64,000 nt of DNA, taken from positions 1 to 64,000 of the forward strand of contig JALEJP010000057.1 of NCBI GenBank assembly GCA_022769625.1. The letters run 5' to 3'. Numbering within the stretch: the first letter of the stretch is position 1; every line of letters begins with the position of its first letter. The translations under genes were made by a program, and so were the position numbers. The notes below the pieces were generated by a model that was not told where the DNA came from, searched no databases, and was given only the letters and a program-made list of their open reading frames with translations. Shown here in pieces: positions 8,218 to 15,862 of the stretch. The DNA comes from Lachnospiraceae bacterium (GTDB taxonomy: Bacteria > Bacillota > Clostridia > Lachnospirales > Lachnospiraceae).

Positions 8218-9366
8218 ATGGAAATCAAAATCAATAACAAACGCAATATCATCGAGATCATACTGATCACAGCCCTGATTTTCTGGGGAATCAATCACAT
8301 GGATACCGTCAAGTCGGCTCTGGGCTATCTGATGGGAATTCTTTCCCCGGTCATTGCAGGCTGTGTCATGGCCTTTGTGCTGAATGTGCCCATGCGTGCG
8401 CTGGAAAAGCGTTTCCGGAAAAACAAAAGGATTCCGGGAAAGTTTATCCGGGTGCTGGCAATGTTTCTGTCCCTGATTGGAATCGTTCTTGTTCTGGTGT
8501 TTGTGTTCGCAGCCATCATACCGGAGCTGATCAATGCGGGGGCAAGTTTGAATCGTGGAATCCCCCGGCTGATCAATGGGCTGAATGTGCTGCTTCAGGA
8601 TGTGGCCAAGCGTTACCCGGAAATCAATACCTACCTGTCTGATCTGGAGGTAAACTGGTCCGGCATGATGGAATCCTTTGTTACTTTTCTGAAAAGCGGT
8701 GTCTCCAATCTGGTGACTTCAACCTGGAGTATGGCAACTTCTGTGATCGGTGTCTTTTCCACTCTTGGTATCGGATTTATCATTGCCATCTATATTCTGA
8801 TGCGCAAGGAGATCCTCTGTATGCAGGCAAAAAAAATTGCCTATGCATATCTTCCGGAGTCGGCAGTCCATGGAATTTTGAAGGTTACAAAGCTTGCAAA
8901 CAAAACTTTTTCAAGTTTTATCTCCAGTCAGTGTCTGGAAGCAGTGATTTTTGGCCTGCTGACCTATGTGGCCATGCTGATCTTTCGCTTTCCGTATGCG
9001 AGAAGTGTATCGGTGCTCATCGGATTTATGACGCTGATACCTGTGGTTGGTGCCTTTGTGGGGACTGCCCTGGGAGCGATTCTTGTCTGTATCGAAAATC
9101 CCATTCAGGCCATATGGTTTGTGATCATGATCATGGTACTGCAGCAGTTTGACAACAACCTGATCTATCCGCGTGTGGTGGGAACTTCCGTAGGCCTTCC
9201 GGGTATGTGGGTATTGATCGCCGTTACCATTGGCGGCAGTCTGTTCGGTGTTGTCGGAATGTTGATTTTTGTTCCGCTGTTTTCCGTATTTTATCAGCTG
9301 CTTGGGGAACATGTGAACAGGCAGCTTGAGAAAAAGAAGATTACCGGGGAGAAGCTGCATGCCTGA
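8218..9366 (+). CDS. AI-2E family transporter
   Basis: This 382-residue polytopic membrane protein starts 10 bases after trkH behind GGAGGTGCAGG. It has the hallmarks of the AI-2E (TqsA/YdbI/PerM-like) family: N-terminal paired membrane segments (LGYLMGILSPVIAGCVMAFVLNVPM), a long soluble stretch near residues 95-165, and the C-terminal core with LIGFMTLIPVVGAFVGTALG and QQFDNNLIYPRVVG. Members export small molecules or act as Na+/H+ antiporters; the substrate here cannot be told. Co-transcription with trkH hints at ion homeostasis, but that is inference. Confidence 0.9.
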   Translation: MEIKINNKRNIIEIILITALIFWGINHMDTVKSALGYLMGILSPVIAGCVMAFVLNVPMRALEKRFRKNKRIPGKFIRVLAMFLSLIGIVLVLVFVFAAIIPELINAGASLNRGIPRLINGLNVLLQDVAKRYPEINTYLSDLEVNWSGMMESFVTFLKSGVSNLVTSTWSMATSVIGVFSTLGIGFIIAIYILMRKEILCMQAKKIAYAYLPESAVHGILKVTKLANKTFSSFISSQCLEAVIFGLLTYVAMLIFRFPYARSVSVLIGFMTLIPVVGAFVGTALGAILVCIENPIQAIWFVIMIMVLQQFDNNLIYPRVVGTSVGLPGMWVLIAVTIGGSLFGVVGMLIFVPLFSVFYQLLGEHVNRQLEKKKITGEKLHA

Positions 9367-9418
9367 TTTTTTCAGATCGGGACATTTCAGGCAGTGGGAT
9401 GCTGGTGCAGAAATCCGG

Positions 9419-9447
9419 TTGTAATGAAAGAAAAAATGAGTTATAGT
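9419..9447 (+). promoter_or_regulatory. Promoter of the Mrp ATPase gene
   Basis: TTGTAA (9419-9424) and TATAGT (9442-9447) are spaced 17 bases apart, 40 bases before the start codon. The site lies just after the AI-2E transporter stop. Confidence 0.5.
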
Positions 9448-9486
9448 ATGTAAAGACAGGGCACATTTGCCCGATAGGAGGAAGAA

Positions 9487-10317
9487 ATGGCTGAAAAACA
9501 ATGCAGCAACAGCAGTTGCACAAAGGAAAGCTGCGAGGGATGTCCATCCAAGAACAACCCGGCAAGCTTTCAGGTTGAACCTAATCCATATACTGAGGTG
9601 AAGCACGTCATCGGCGTGGTCAGCGGAAAGGGAGGTGTCGGCAAATCACTGGTAACCGCATCTCTGGCCAATATGATGGCTGCGAAAGGCTATCGTGTAG
9701 GTATTCTGGATGCCGATATCACCGGACCTTCCATACCGAAGATGTATGGGATTCATGGACCGGCGCAGGCGGATGACGAAGGGATTTATCCGATTCTTGC
9801 GGACAATGATATCAAGATCATGTCCATTAATCTGCTGATGCCGGACGAAGAAGCGCCGGTTATCTGGAGAGGACCGGTTATCTCCGGTATGGTGAAACAG
9901 TTCTGGACCGATGTGATCTGGGGAGAGCTGGATTATCTGTTTGTGGATATGCCGCCTGGAACCGGGGATGTGCCGCTGACGGTGTTCCAGTCACTGCCGG
10001 TGGAAGGGATCGTCATTGTGACCTCACCACAGGATCTGGTGCAGCTGATCGTGAAGAAAGCATACCATATGGCAAAGAGTATGAATATCCCAATTCTTGG
10101 TGTGGTGGAAAACTACAGCTATCTGAAATGCCCGGACTGCGGCAGGGAGATTTCTGTATTCGGTCAGAGCCGCATTGAGGAAGTGGCAAAACAGCTGGAT
10201 TTGAAGATTCTTGGTAAGATGCCCATTGATCCGAAGCTTGCAGAGCTTTCGGATGCGGGAAAATTTGCAGATGCGCAGAATGAGTATCTGCAGGATGCGT
10301 TTTTTGCACTGAGATAA
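9487..10317 (+). CDS. Mrp/NBP35-type iron-sulfur carrier P-loop ATPase
   Basis: This 276-residue ApbC/Mrp-family protein is thought to hold an Fe-S cluster transiently and pass it to target proteins. It has a deviant Walker A GKGGVGKS (residues 47-54), the LDADITGPSIPKM switch, DMPPGTGDVPLT and the scaffold CPDC motif (C215, C218). Unlike simple Mrp proteins it carries an N-terminal Cys-rich stretch (C6, C11, C16, C19), as in Nbp35-like proteins. It has its own promoter and a strong terminator, so it is probably monocistronic. Confidence 0.92.
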   Translation: MAEKQCSNSSCTKESCEGCPSKNNPASFQVEPNPYTEVKHVIGVVSGKGGVGKSLVTASLANMMAAKGYRVGILDADITGPSIPKMYGIHGPAQADDEGIYPILADNDIKIMSINLLMPDEEAPVIWRGPVISGMVKQFWTDVIWGELDYLFVDMPPGTGDVPLTVFQSLPVEGIVIVTSPQDLVQLIVKKAYHMAKSMNIPILGVVENYSYLKCPDCGREISVFGQSRIEEVAKQLDLKILGKMPIDPKLAELSDAGKFADAQNEYLQDAFFALR

Positions 10318-10376
10318 AGAGAAGAACGGCCGAAACCGTTGGCGTTTCATTATGAGAAAAATGTAAAACAGTCTGA

Positions 10377-10423
10377 CTGCCCCGGTATACCGATGTGAAA
10401 TCGGTATACCGGGGCAGCTTTTT
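10377..10423 (+). terminator. Terminator after the Mrp ATPase gene
   Basis: An 18-bp perfect stem (CTGCCCCGGTATACCGAT and its complement) with a 5-base loop is followed by CTTTTT. Confidence 0.9.
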
Positions 10424-10460
10424 GTTACATAGGAAATTCCTTCAGATTTCCTATGTAACA
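10423..10460. repeat. Perfect 15-bp inverted repeat next to the terminator
   Basis: Arms TGTTACATAGGAAAT and ATTTCCTATGTAACA flank an 8-base loop, starting where the terminator T run ends. No T run follows on either strand, so it is not an obvious second terminator. It directly abuts the REP-like element at 10464. Confidence 0.6.
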
Positions 10461-10463
10461 AAA

Positions 10464-10499
10464 GCACTTCGTGCAAACGATGTGCAGCTTCGCTCGCGG
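10464..10499. repeat. REP-like palindromic element, copy 1
   Basis: GCACTTCGT-GCAA-ACGATGTGC forms a hairpin with a GCAA loop, followed by AGCTTCGCTCGCGG. A 31-base core beginning TCGTGCAAACGATG and ending CGCGG recurs at 19713-19747 with 27 of 31 positions identical. Both copies sit just downstream of a terminator. Confidence 0.55.
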
Positions 10500-10521
10500 A
10501 ACAAAAGCTGCGTTTTCAAAC

Positions 10522-10578
10522 TTGTATTCTGTCGTTAAATATGGTATGATACGAACAAACATTCGAGAACGTTTGTTC
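10522..10578 (+). promoter_or_regulatory. Promoter with tandem LexA-like (SOS) boxes
   Basis: TTGTAT (10522-10527) and TATGAT (10545-10550) are 17 bases apart. Immediately downstream, over the expected transcription start, lie CGAACAAACATTCG (10552-10565) and the perfect palindrome GAACGTTTGTTC (10567-10578). Both match the Gram-positive LexA/DinR pattern GAAC-N4-GTTC (the first with one deviation). A repressor bound here would block initiation, so the following operon is probably induced by DNA damage. Confidence 0.7.
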
Positions 10579-10605
10579 TGATTCTGAAATACCAGGAGGA
10601 GAGAT

Positions 10606-11904
10606 ATGGTTATACAGGAAGAGATGGGGATTCTTGACAAGTTAACAATCTTAAGCGACGCTGCGAAATATGATGTGGCATGTACGTCAAGTGGTGTGGA
10701 CCGTCAGGGGGACGGAACCGGGATCGGCAACTGTGTGGCGTCAGGGATCTGTCACAGCTTTTCGGCGGATGGGCGGTGTATCACTCTGCTGAAGATACTG
10801 CTCACCAATGAGTGCGTTTTTGACTGCAAGTATTGTATCAACCGTGCCAGCAATGATGTCCCGCGCGCTACCTTTACCCCGGAGGAGATCTGTCATCTTA
10901 CCATAGAGTTTTATCGACGCAATTATATAGAAGGATTGTTTTTAAGCTCCGGAGTCCTCAGGAACCCAAATGATACGATGGAGCTTCTGTACCAGACTCT
11001 GTATCTTCTGCGCACAAAGTATCATTTTCAGGGATACATCCATGTGAAATCCATACCCGGGGCGGCTGCAGAGCTGGTGGAGAAGACGGGATATCTGGCG
11101 GACAGGATGAGCGTGAATCTGGAGCTTCCTACGGCAGAGAGCCTGAGAAAACTGGCACCTCACAAAACACGGAGGGCGATCCTTGCCCCCATGCGCCAGA
11201 TCCAGACACAGATGGAGGAAAACAAAAACGAGCTGACCGTTTACAAAAAAGCGCCCAGATTTGTGCCAGCAGGTCAAAGTACGCAGATGATCATCGGAGC
11301 GACACCCGAAAGCGATCTGCAGATCATCTCTGTGGCCGAGTCGCTGTATCAGAAGTTTAACCTCAAAAGAGTTTTTTATTCTGCCTTTGTTTCCGTCAAT
11401 GAGGATGCGGATCTTCCCATGCTCCCGGGAGGACCTCCTCTTCTGCGGGAGCACAGACTGTATCAGGCAGATTGGCTGATGCGGTTTTACAAATTCCGGG
11501 CGGATGAGCTATTGTCCGACCAGAGGCCCAATTTTAATGTTTTCCTGGATCCCAAATGTGACTGGGCACTGGGACATCTGGAGCGTTTTCCGGTGGAAGT
11601 GGCAAATGCAGACTACGATACCCTGCTTCGCGTGCCGGGTATCGGGGTAAAATCGGCCAGAAGGATTGTAAATGCCAGAAGATTTGGCAGTCTGTCCTTT
11701 GAGGGACTGAAAAAAATGGGTGTTGTGTTGAAAAGGGCCGTATATTTTATTACCTGTGAGGGAAAACTGATGTATCCGGTTAAGCTGGATGAAGACTACA
11801 TTTTGAGAAATCTGTTAAGCGACAGAGAAAGAAAGGATTATGAGGTAAACACATACCGGCAGCTTTCCCTGTTTGATCCCTGGATGCCGGAGGTGAAGCC
11901 ATGA
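10606..11904 (+). CDS. Putative DNA modification/repair radical SAM protein with helix-hairpin-helix
   Basis: This 432-residue protein has the radical SAM cluster motif CVFDCKYC (C70, C74, C77), which binds a 4Fe-4S cluster and cleaves S-adenosylmethionine. Extra conserved-looking cysteines lie before it (C26, C43, C49, C58). Near residue 340 a helix-hairpin-helix DNA-binding motif reads RVPGIGVKSARRIV. The layout matches the family described as putative DNA modification/repair radical SAM proteins, which occurs next to a DUF4130 partner as here; the two genes overlap by ATGA. The start has GGAGG 7 bases upstream. Tandem LexA-like boxes in the promoter support a role in damage response. The actual reaction is unknown. 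Confidence 0.88.
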   Translation: MVIQEEMGILDKLTILSDAAKYDVACTSSGVDRQGDGTGIGNCVASGICHSFSADGRCITLLKILLTNECVFDCKYCINRASNDVPRATFTPEEICHLTIEFYRRNYIEGLFLSSGVLRNPNDTMELLYQTLYLLRTKYHFQGYIHVKSIPGAAAELVEKTGYLADRMSVNLELPTAESLRKLAPHKTRRAILAPMRQIQTQMEENKNELTVYKKAPRFVPAGQSTQMIIGATPESDLQIISVAESLYQKFNLKRVFYSAFVSVNEDADLPMLPGGPPLLREHRLYQADWLMRFYKFRADELLSDQRPNFNVFLDPKCDWALGHLERFPVEVANADYDTLLRVPGIGVKSARRIVNARRFGSLSFEGLKKMGVVLKRAVYFITCEGKLMYPVKLDEDYILRNLLSDRERKDYEVNTYRQLSLFDPWMPEVKP

Positions 11905-12674
11905 CAGTGTTTTTGTGTGAGAATTCCATTGCAGGGATTTTCAGCGGGGTCTATGATGCATGGGCAAGCCGGGCAGGCCATGATAACGTCCGGCTTGCTC
12001 TGGCAGAGAATTACAACCTGGAGCTTTTTGCAGAGTATGTGACTGTTATGCCGGATCCGGAAAAGGCTGAAAAGGTGATAGGCACACTGAAAAAGAGGAT
12101 GCACTGGGAGGATTTTTTATCGGTTTATCGTGCCGTACTGTCTGCGGATCCAGAGAAGGCAGACAGTATCTACCGGGTAATCGTACTGGCTCTTCATACC
12201 AGCCGCAGGATGATCGATCACCTGGAACAGCCGGATGTTTACCATGTTTTCTCCATGGCCAGAAAGGTTGGAAATGAAGCGGCAAGGTATCTGGAGTTTG
12301 TGCGTTTCCGTGAACTGGAAAATAAGGCGCTGTTTTCCGAAATCCATCCGGAAAATCAGGTGCTTCCGCTGATCGGAGATCACTTTGCAGACCGCTTTCC
12401 TCTGGAACACTTTCTCATTTATGACAGCAGACATCATCTGGCCCTGTTTCATGCGGCGAAACATGCATGGGTACTGATGGATATGCCGGAGGATATGGAC
12501 CCGCAGAGACTGCGGTTTTCCAGGGAAGAGCAGGAGATGAGCCGATACTGGCAGGCTTTTTTTGACCAGATTGCCATCGAAGAGCGAACCAACCCTCGTC
12601 TCCAGCAGCAGTTTCTCCCGTTAAAATTTCGTGCATACATGACAGAAAAATTTCACAAAAATAACGAAAACTGA
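11901..12674 (+). CDS. DUF4130 (TIGR03915-type) DNA-metabolism protein, partner of the radical SAM enzyme
   Basis: This 257-residue soluble protein overlaps the radical SAM gene by 4 bases (ATGA), so it is translationally coupled. It has the DUF4130 pattern: an N-terminal segment with FSGVYDAW, a middle HTSRRMIDHLEQPDVYHVFSMARKVGNEAARYLEFVRF region, then DHFADRFPLEHFLIYDSRHHLALFHA and a C-terminal WQAFFDQIAIEERTNPRLQQQFLP segment. In some bacteria this domain is fused to uracil-DNA glycosylase, which points to base repair. No glycosylase domain is visible in this copy. Biochemical function is not established. Confidence 0.85.
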   Translation: MTVFLCENSIAGIFSGVYDAWASRAGHDNVRLALAENYNLELFAEYVTVMPDPEKAEKVIGTLKKRMHWEDFLSVYRAVLSADPEKADSIYRVIVLALHTSRRMIDHLEQPDVYHVFSMARKVGNEAARYLEFVRFRELENKALFSEIHPENQVLPLIGDHFADRFPLEHFLIYDSRHHLALFHAAKHAWVLMDMPEDMDPQRLRFSREEQEMSRYWQAFFDQIAIEERTNPRLQQQFLPLKFRAYMTEKFHKNNEN

Positions 12675-12822
12675 TAGTTTGGAAAAAAAATCCAAACACT
12701 CTAAAAAATGAGAAAAGAAAACTGAACAAAAGGAAAAACGGTAAAGTCGATTCTTTGGGGAAAATGTAGATAAATAGGTGATTTTTTATATTTTTTTCAA
12801 GAAATGAGCGTAAAAAATTGCA

Positions 12823-12851
12823 TTGACAAAAAAAGGGGTTGGTGGCATAAT
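12823..12851 (+). promoter_or_regulatory. Strong promoter of the HPr-like gene
   Basis: TTGACA (12823-12828) and CATAAT (12846-12851) are spaced by 17 bases. The preceding stretch from 12675 is A/T-rich with no gene or clear terminator visible. The leader before the start codon is about 90 bases. Confidence 0.65.
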
Positions 12852-12944
12852 TTGGGCAACGTAAACAGCAAATCGATTTCACTAATAGTTTTGTGGACAG
12901 ATTTCTGGAGACGCAACATATCACAGGACAGGAGGATGCGAGTC

Positions 12945-13172
12945 ATGTTAGAAAAGAAAATCAAACTTACGGAACTTGAAGAAGTCAAGGAATTTGTTCA
13001 TGCCGCTGAAAAGTGTGATTTTGACATTGATGTCTTTTATAATCGTGTGATTATTGATGCCAAATCCATTTTGGGAGTGCTGAGTCTTGATTTGTCCAGG
13101 GAACTGACAGTGAAATATCGTGGTCAGAACGTAGCGTTTGAAAACGTTTTATGCAAATATGCCTGTGCCTAA
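12945..13172 (+). CDS. HPr-like small protein lacking the phosphorylation histidine
   Basis: This 75-residue protein has the fold pattern of PTS phosphocarrier HPr: FVHAAEKCDFDIDVFYNRVIIDAKSILGVLSLDL follows the usual alternation, and KSILGVLSL corresponds to the KSIMGVMSL region around the regulatory serine of HPr. The active-site loop with the catalytic histidine (GxHARPA in true HPr) is absent, so it cannot be a normal phosphocarrier. A role as a binding or regulatory HPr paralogue is inferred. The start was set at the ATG behind ACAGGAGGATGCGAGTC rather than an upstream ATG at 12804. It is a single gene with its own promoter and terminator. Confidence 0.72.
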   Translation: MLEKKIKLTELEEVKEFVHAAEKCDFDIDVFYNRVIIDAKSILGVLSLDLSRELTVKYRGQNVAFENVLCKYACA

Positions 13173-13184
13173 CCGGCACAGAAG

Positions 13185-13247
13185 AAAAAGCCGGTGCAGT
13201 AAAGGTTTTCCGGAACTACCGTGAAAACATTACTGCACCGGCTTTTT
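13185..13247. terminator. Hairpin terminator after the HPr-like gene
   Basis: AAAAAGCCGGTGCAGTAA and TTACTGCACCGGCTTTTT form an 18-bp stem with a loop of about 27 bases. A-rich and T-rich flanks could let it work in both directions. It is followed by a small hairpin AAAGAACA/TGTTCTTT near 13270-13290 of unknown role. Confidence 0.8.
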
Positions 13248-13369
13248 CAGTTATGTGTTCACAAAGAACATTTGCCCTTCGTGTTCTTTACAGATGCGGG
13301 GGACTGTGATTAAATAACAGGAAGAGTAATCGGTAAAACTTTAAAAAACAGGGACGGGAGGGAGTTTCA

Positions 13370-15862
13370 GTGGAACAGATTCGGATATCGGTGCGTGCAC
13401 TGGTGGAATTCTTACTGCGAAGTGGAGATATCGATAATCGAAGGGGCGGCATGGCAGACAAAGAGGCCATGCAGCTTGGCAGCAGGCTTCACCGGAAGAT
13501 TCAGTCCCGCATGGGCGCGGGATACCGGCCGGAGGTTTCCCTGAAATATGAGAAGACCCAAAAGGACTATCTGCTTCTGGTGGAAGGACGTGCGGATGGG
13601 ATCCAGGAAACGGAGGACGGGACGGTCATCGATGAGATCAAAGGAGTATACCGGAATGTCAGCACAATGGAAGGCCCCTGTGAGATTCATCTTGCCCAGG
13701 CCAAATGCTATGCCGCGATTTATGGACGGGAGAAGGGGCTGGAGAGGATAGCGGTGCAGATGACCTACTGTAATCTGGAGACGGAAGAAATACGCCGTTT
13801 TTTGATGGAATACCAGGTGGAGGAACTGTGGAACTGGTTTGATGACCTGACAGAAGAGTATGGGAAATGGTGTGAGATGGAGCTTGCCTGGAAAGCACTC
13901 AGACAGGAATCCATAAAGGAGTGCGTATTCCCATTTGCTTACCGCGACGGACAGAAGGAGCTTGCTGCTGCGGTGTACCGGACTCTGGCACGGCGCAAAA
14001 AAATATTTATCCAGGCACCTACCGGAGTGGGAAAAACGATTTCCGCCGTATTTCCTGCCGTCAAGGCAGTGGGAGAGGGCCTGGGAGATAAAATCTTTTA
14101 CCTGACGGCAAAGACAATCACGCGGACTGTGGCGGAGGAAGCATTCGGGCGGTTAAAGCAGCAGGGGCTGAAGTTTAAGGTGTTCACGCTGACAGCCAAA
14201 GAGAAGATCTGTCCGATGGAAGAGGTGGATTGTAATCCGGATACCTGCCCTTATGCGAAAGGACATTATGACCGGGTGAATGGAGCGGTGTTTGAGATGC
14301 TGACCCAGTCGGAATGCTTTGACCGGGAGGCAGTTCTTAAATGGAGTGAAAAATGGAAGGTGTGCCCCTTTGAGATGGGACTGGATGTTTCTTTATGGGC
14401 GGATGCCATTATCTGTGATTATAATTATGTGTTTGATCCGAGAGTGCGTCTGAAACGTTTTTTCGGCGAAGGGGTAAAGGGTGACTATCTGTTCCTGATC
14501 GATGAGGCCCACAATCTGGTGGAACGGGGAAGAGAGATGTACAGCGCCAGTCTGTGGAAAGAGGATTTTCTGGAAATGAAACGGCTTCTCACGGAACGTA
14601 ACAAAAAGCTTTCCAGGCTTCTGAATCGCTGCAACAAAATTATGCTGGGCTGGAAGCGGGAGTGCGAAACCTGTACCACACGGGACAACATCGGGGAACT
14701 GATCCTTCCGCTTATGAGCCTTGTAGGGGAAATGGAAGACTTTCTTGAGGAACTTCCGGTGGGGGAGCTGCGCACAAAGGTTCTGGATTTCTATTTTCAG
14801 GTGCGCAGTTTTCTGGATATCAGTGAACTGGTGGATGACCATTATGTGATTTACACGGAGTTGGCGGAAAACGGGCACTTTCAGGTGAAACTGTACTGTG
14901 TGGATACCTCAAGAAATCTCCAGAAATGTCTGGACCGGGGCAACGCCGCCGTATTCTTTTCGGCAACCCTTCTTCCGGTAAAGTATTATATCAGTTTGCT
15001 GAGTGATACGCCGGATGATTATGCCATTTATGCAAAATCACCCTTTGATCCCGGAAAAAGCCGGATTCTGGTGGGAACGGATGTGAGCAGCCGATATACC
15101 AGGCGTGGACAGCAGGAATACAGGAAGATTGCTGCTTATATAAAGAAGGTAACGGAGACGCAAAGGGGAAACTATCTGGTATTCTTCCCTTCCTATCGTA
15201 TGATGGCGGATGTGGCAGCCTGCACAGAGCCGATCCTGGATCCGTCAATCCGCTGCATTTATCAGACAGCGGGAATGCGTGAGGCAGAGAGAGAAGCCTT
15301 TCTGGCGGAATTTGAGGAGAATGCCCGGGATGAAAAAGAGAAGGAGCCAAAGCAGGGGCTGGTTGGATTCTGTGTTATGGGCGGTATTTTCGGGGAAGGC
15401 ATTGACCTGAAAAGGGATCGCCTGATCGGGGCGATTCTTGTGGGAACCGGATTGCCTCAGGTCTGCAGAGAACGGGAAATCCTGAAAAAATACTATGATG
15501 ACAGGAATCAGGATGGTTTTGCTTATGCCTACCGGTATCCCGGTATGAATAAGGTTCTGCAGTCGGCGGGGCGTGTGATCCGCACGGACGAGGACAGAGG
15601 AATCATCCTGCTTTTGGATGAGCGTTTTGCAGGAAAGGAATACCTGCAGATGTTTCCAAGAGAGTGGGCCGGATATGATTTCTGTACGCTTGCCAGTGTC
15701 AGGGACAAAACGGCAGAATTCTGGGAACAGAGCAGGCAGAGGGAAGAGGAACCCAGGGGCGGGGATTTGCCCTGTAAAACCGTCTTGCAAGAAGAACCTT
15801 CCAATGATACAATAGCAGGTAAGAAACACAATGACACACAACATGGAGGAATGTATGAGTAG
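13370..15862 (+). CDS. XPD/DinG-type Fe-S helicase with N-terminal PD-(D/E)XK nuclease domain
   Basis: This 830-residue protein uses a GTG start with GGGAGGGAG upstream. The N-terminal ~120 residues carry a RecB/Cas4-type nuclease signature: GSRLH (H41), D76, E89-I-K91 and QAKCY (Q110, Y114). The helicase part has Walker A APTGVGKT (216-223), four cysteines for a 4Fe-4S cluster (C281, C288, C293, C332), the DEAH box (378-381), and the C-terminal motifs GGIFGEGIDL and SAGRVIRTDED. It thus resembles DinG/XPD 5'-3' DNA helicases fused to a nuclease, likely for repair of damaged or branched DNA. The 3' end overlaps purL by 8 bases. No LexA box was seen upstream. Confidence 0.88.
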   Translation: MEQIRISVRALVEFLLRSGDIDNRRGGMADKEAMQLGSRLHRKIQSRMGAGYRPEVSLKYEKTQKDYLLLVEGRADGIQETEDGTVIDEIKGVYRNVSTMEGPCEIHLAQAKCYAAIYGREKGLERIAVQMTYCNLETEEIRRFLMEYQVEELWNWFDDLTEEYGKWCEMELAWKALRQESIKECVFPFAYRDGQKELAAAVYRTLARRKKIFIQAPTGVGKTISAVFPAVKAVGEGLGDKIFYLTAKTITRTVAEEAFGRLKQQGLKFKVFTLTAKEKICPMEEVDCNPDTCPYAKGHYDRVNGAVFEMLTQSECFDREAVLKWSEKWKVCPFEMGLDVSLWADAIICDYNYVFDPRVRLKRFFGEGVKGDYLFLIDEAHNLVERGREMYSASLWKEDFLEMKRLLTERNKKLSRLLNRCNKIMLGWKRECETCTTRDNIGELILPLMSLVGEMEDFLEELPVGELRTKVLDFYFQVRSFLDISELVDDHYVIYTELAENGHFQVKLYCVDTSRNLQKCLDRGNAAVFFSATLLPVKYYISLLSDTPDDYAIYAKSPFDPGKSRILVGTDVSSRYTRRGQQEYRKIAAYIKKVTETQRGNYLVFFPSYRMMADVAACTEPILDPSIRCIYQTAGMREAEREAFLAEFEENARDEKEKEPKQGLVGFCVMGGIFGEGIDLKRDRLIGAILVGTGLPQVCREREILKKYYDDRNQDGFAYAYRYPGMNKVLQSAGRVIRTDEDRGIILLLDERFAGKEYLQMFPREWAGYDFCTLASVRDKTAEFWEQSRQREEEPRGGDLPCKTVLQEEPSNDTIAGKKHNDTQHGGMYE

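Noticed and set aside
13255..13295. LexA box upstream of the nuclease-helicase (GTTCACAAAGAAC)
   Set aside because: Half sites are everted (GTTC first), not the GAAC-N4-GTTC order.
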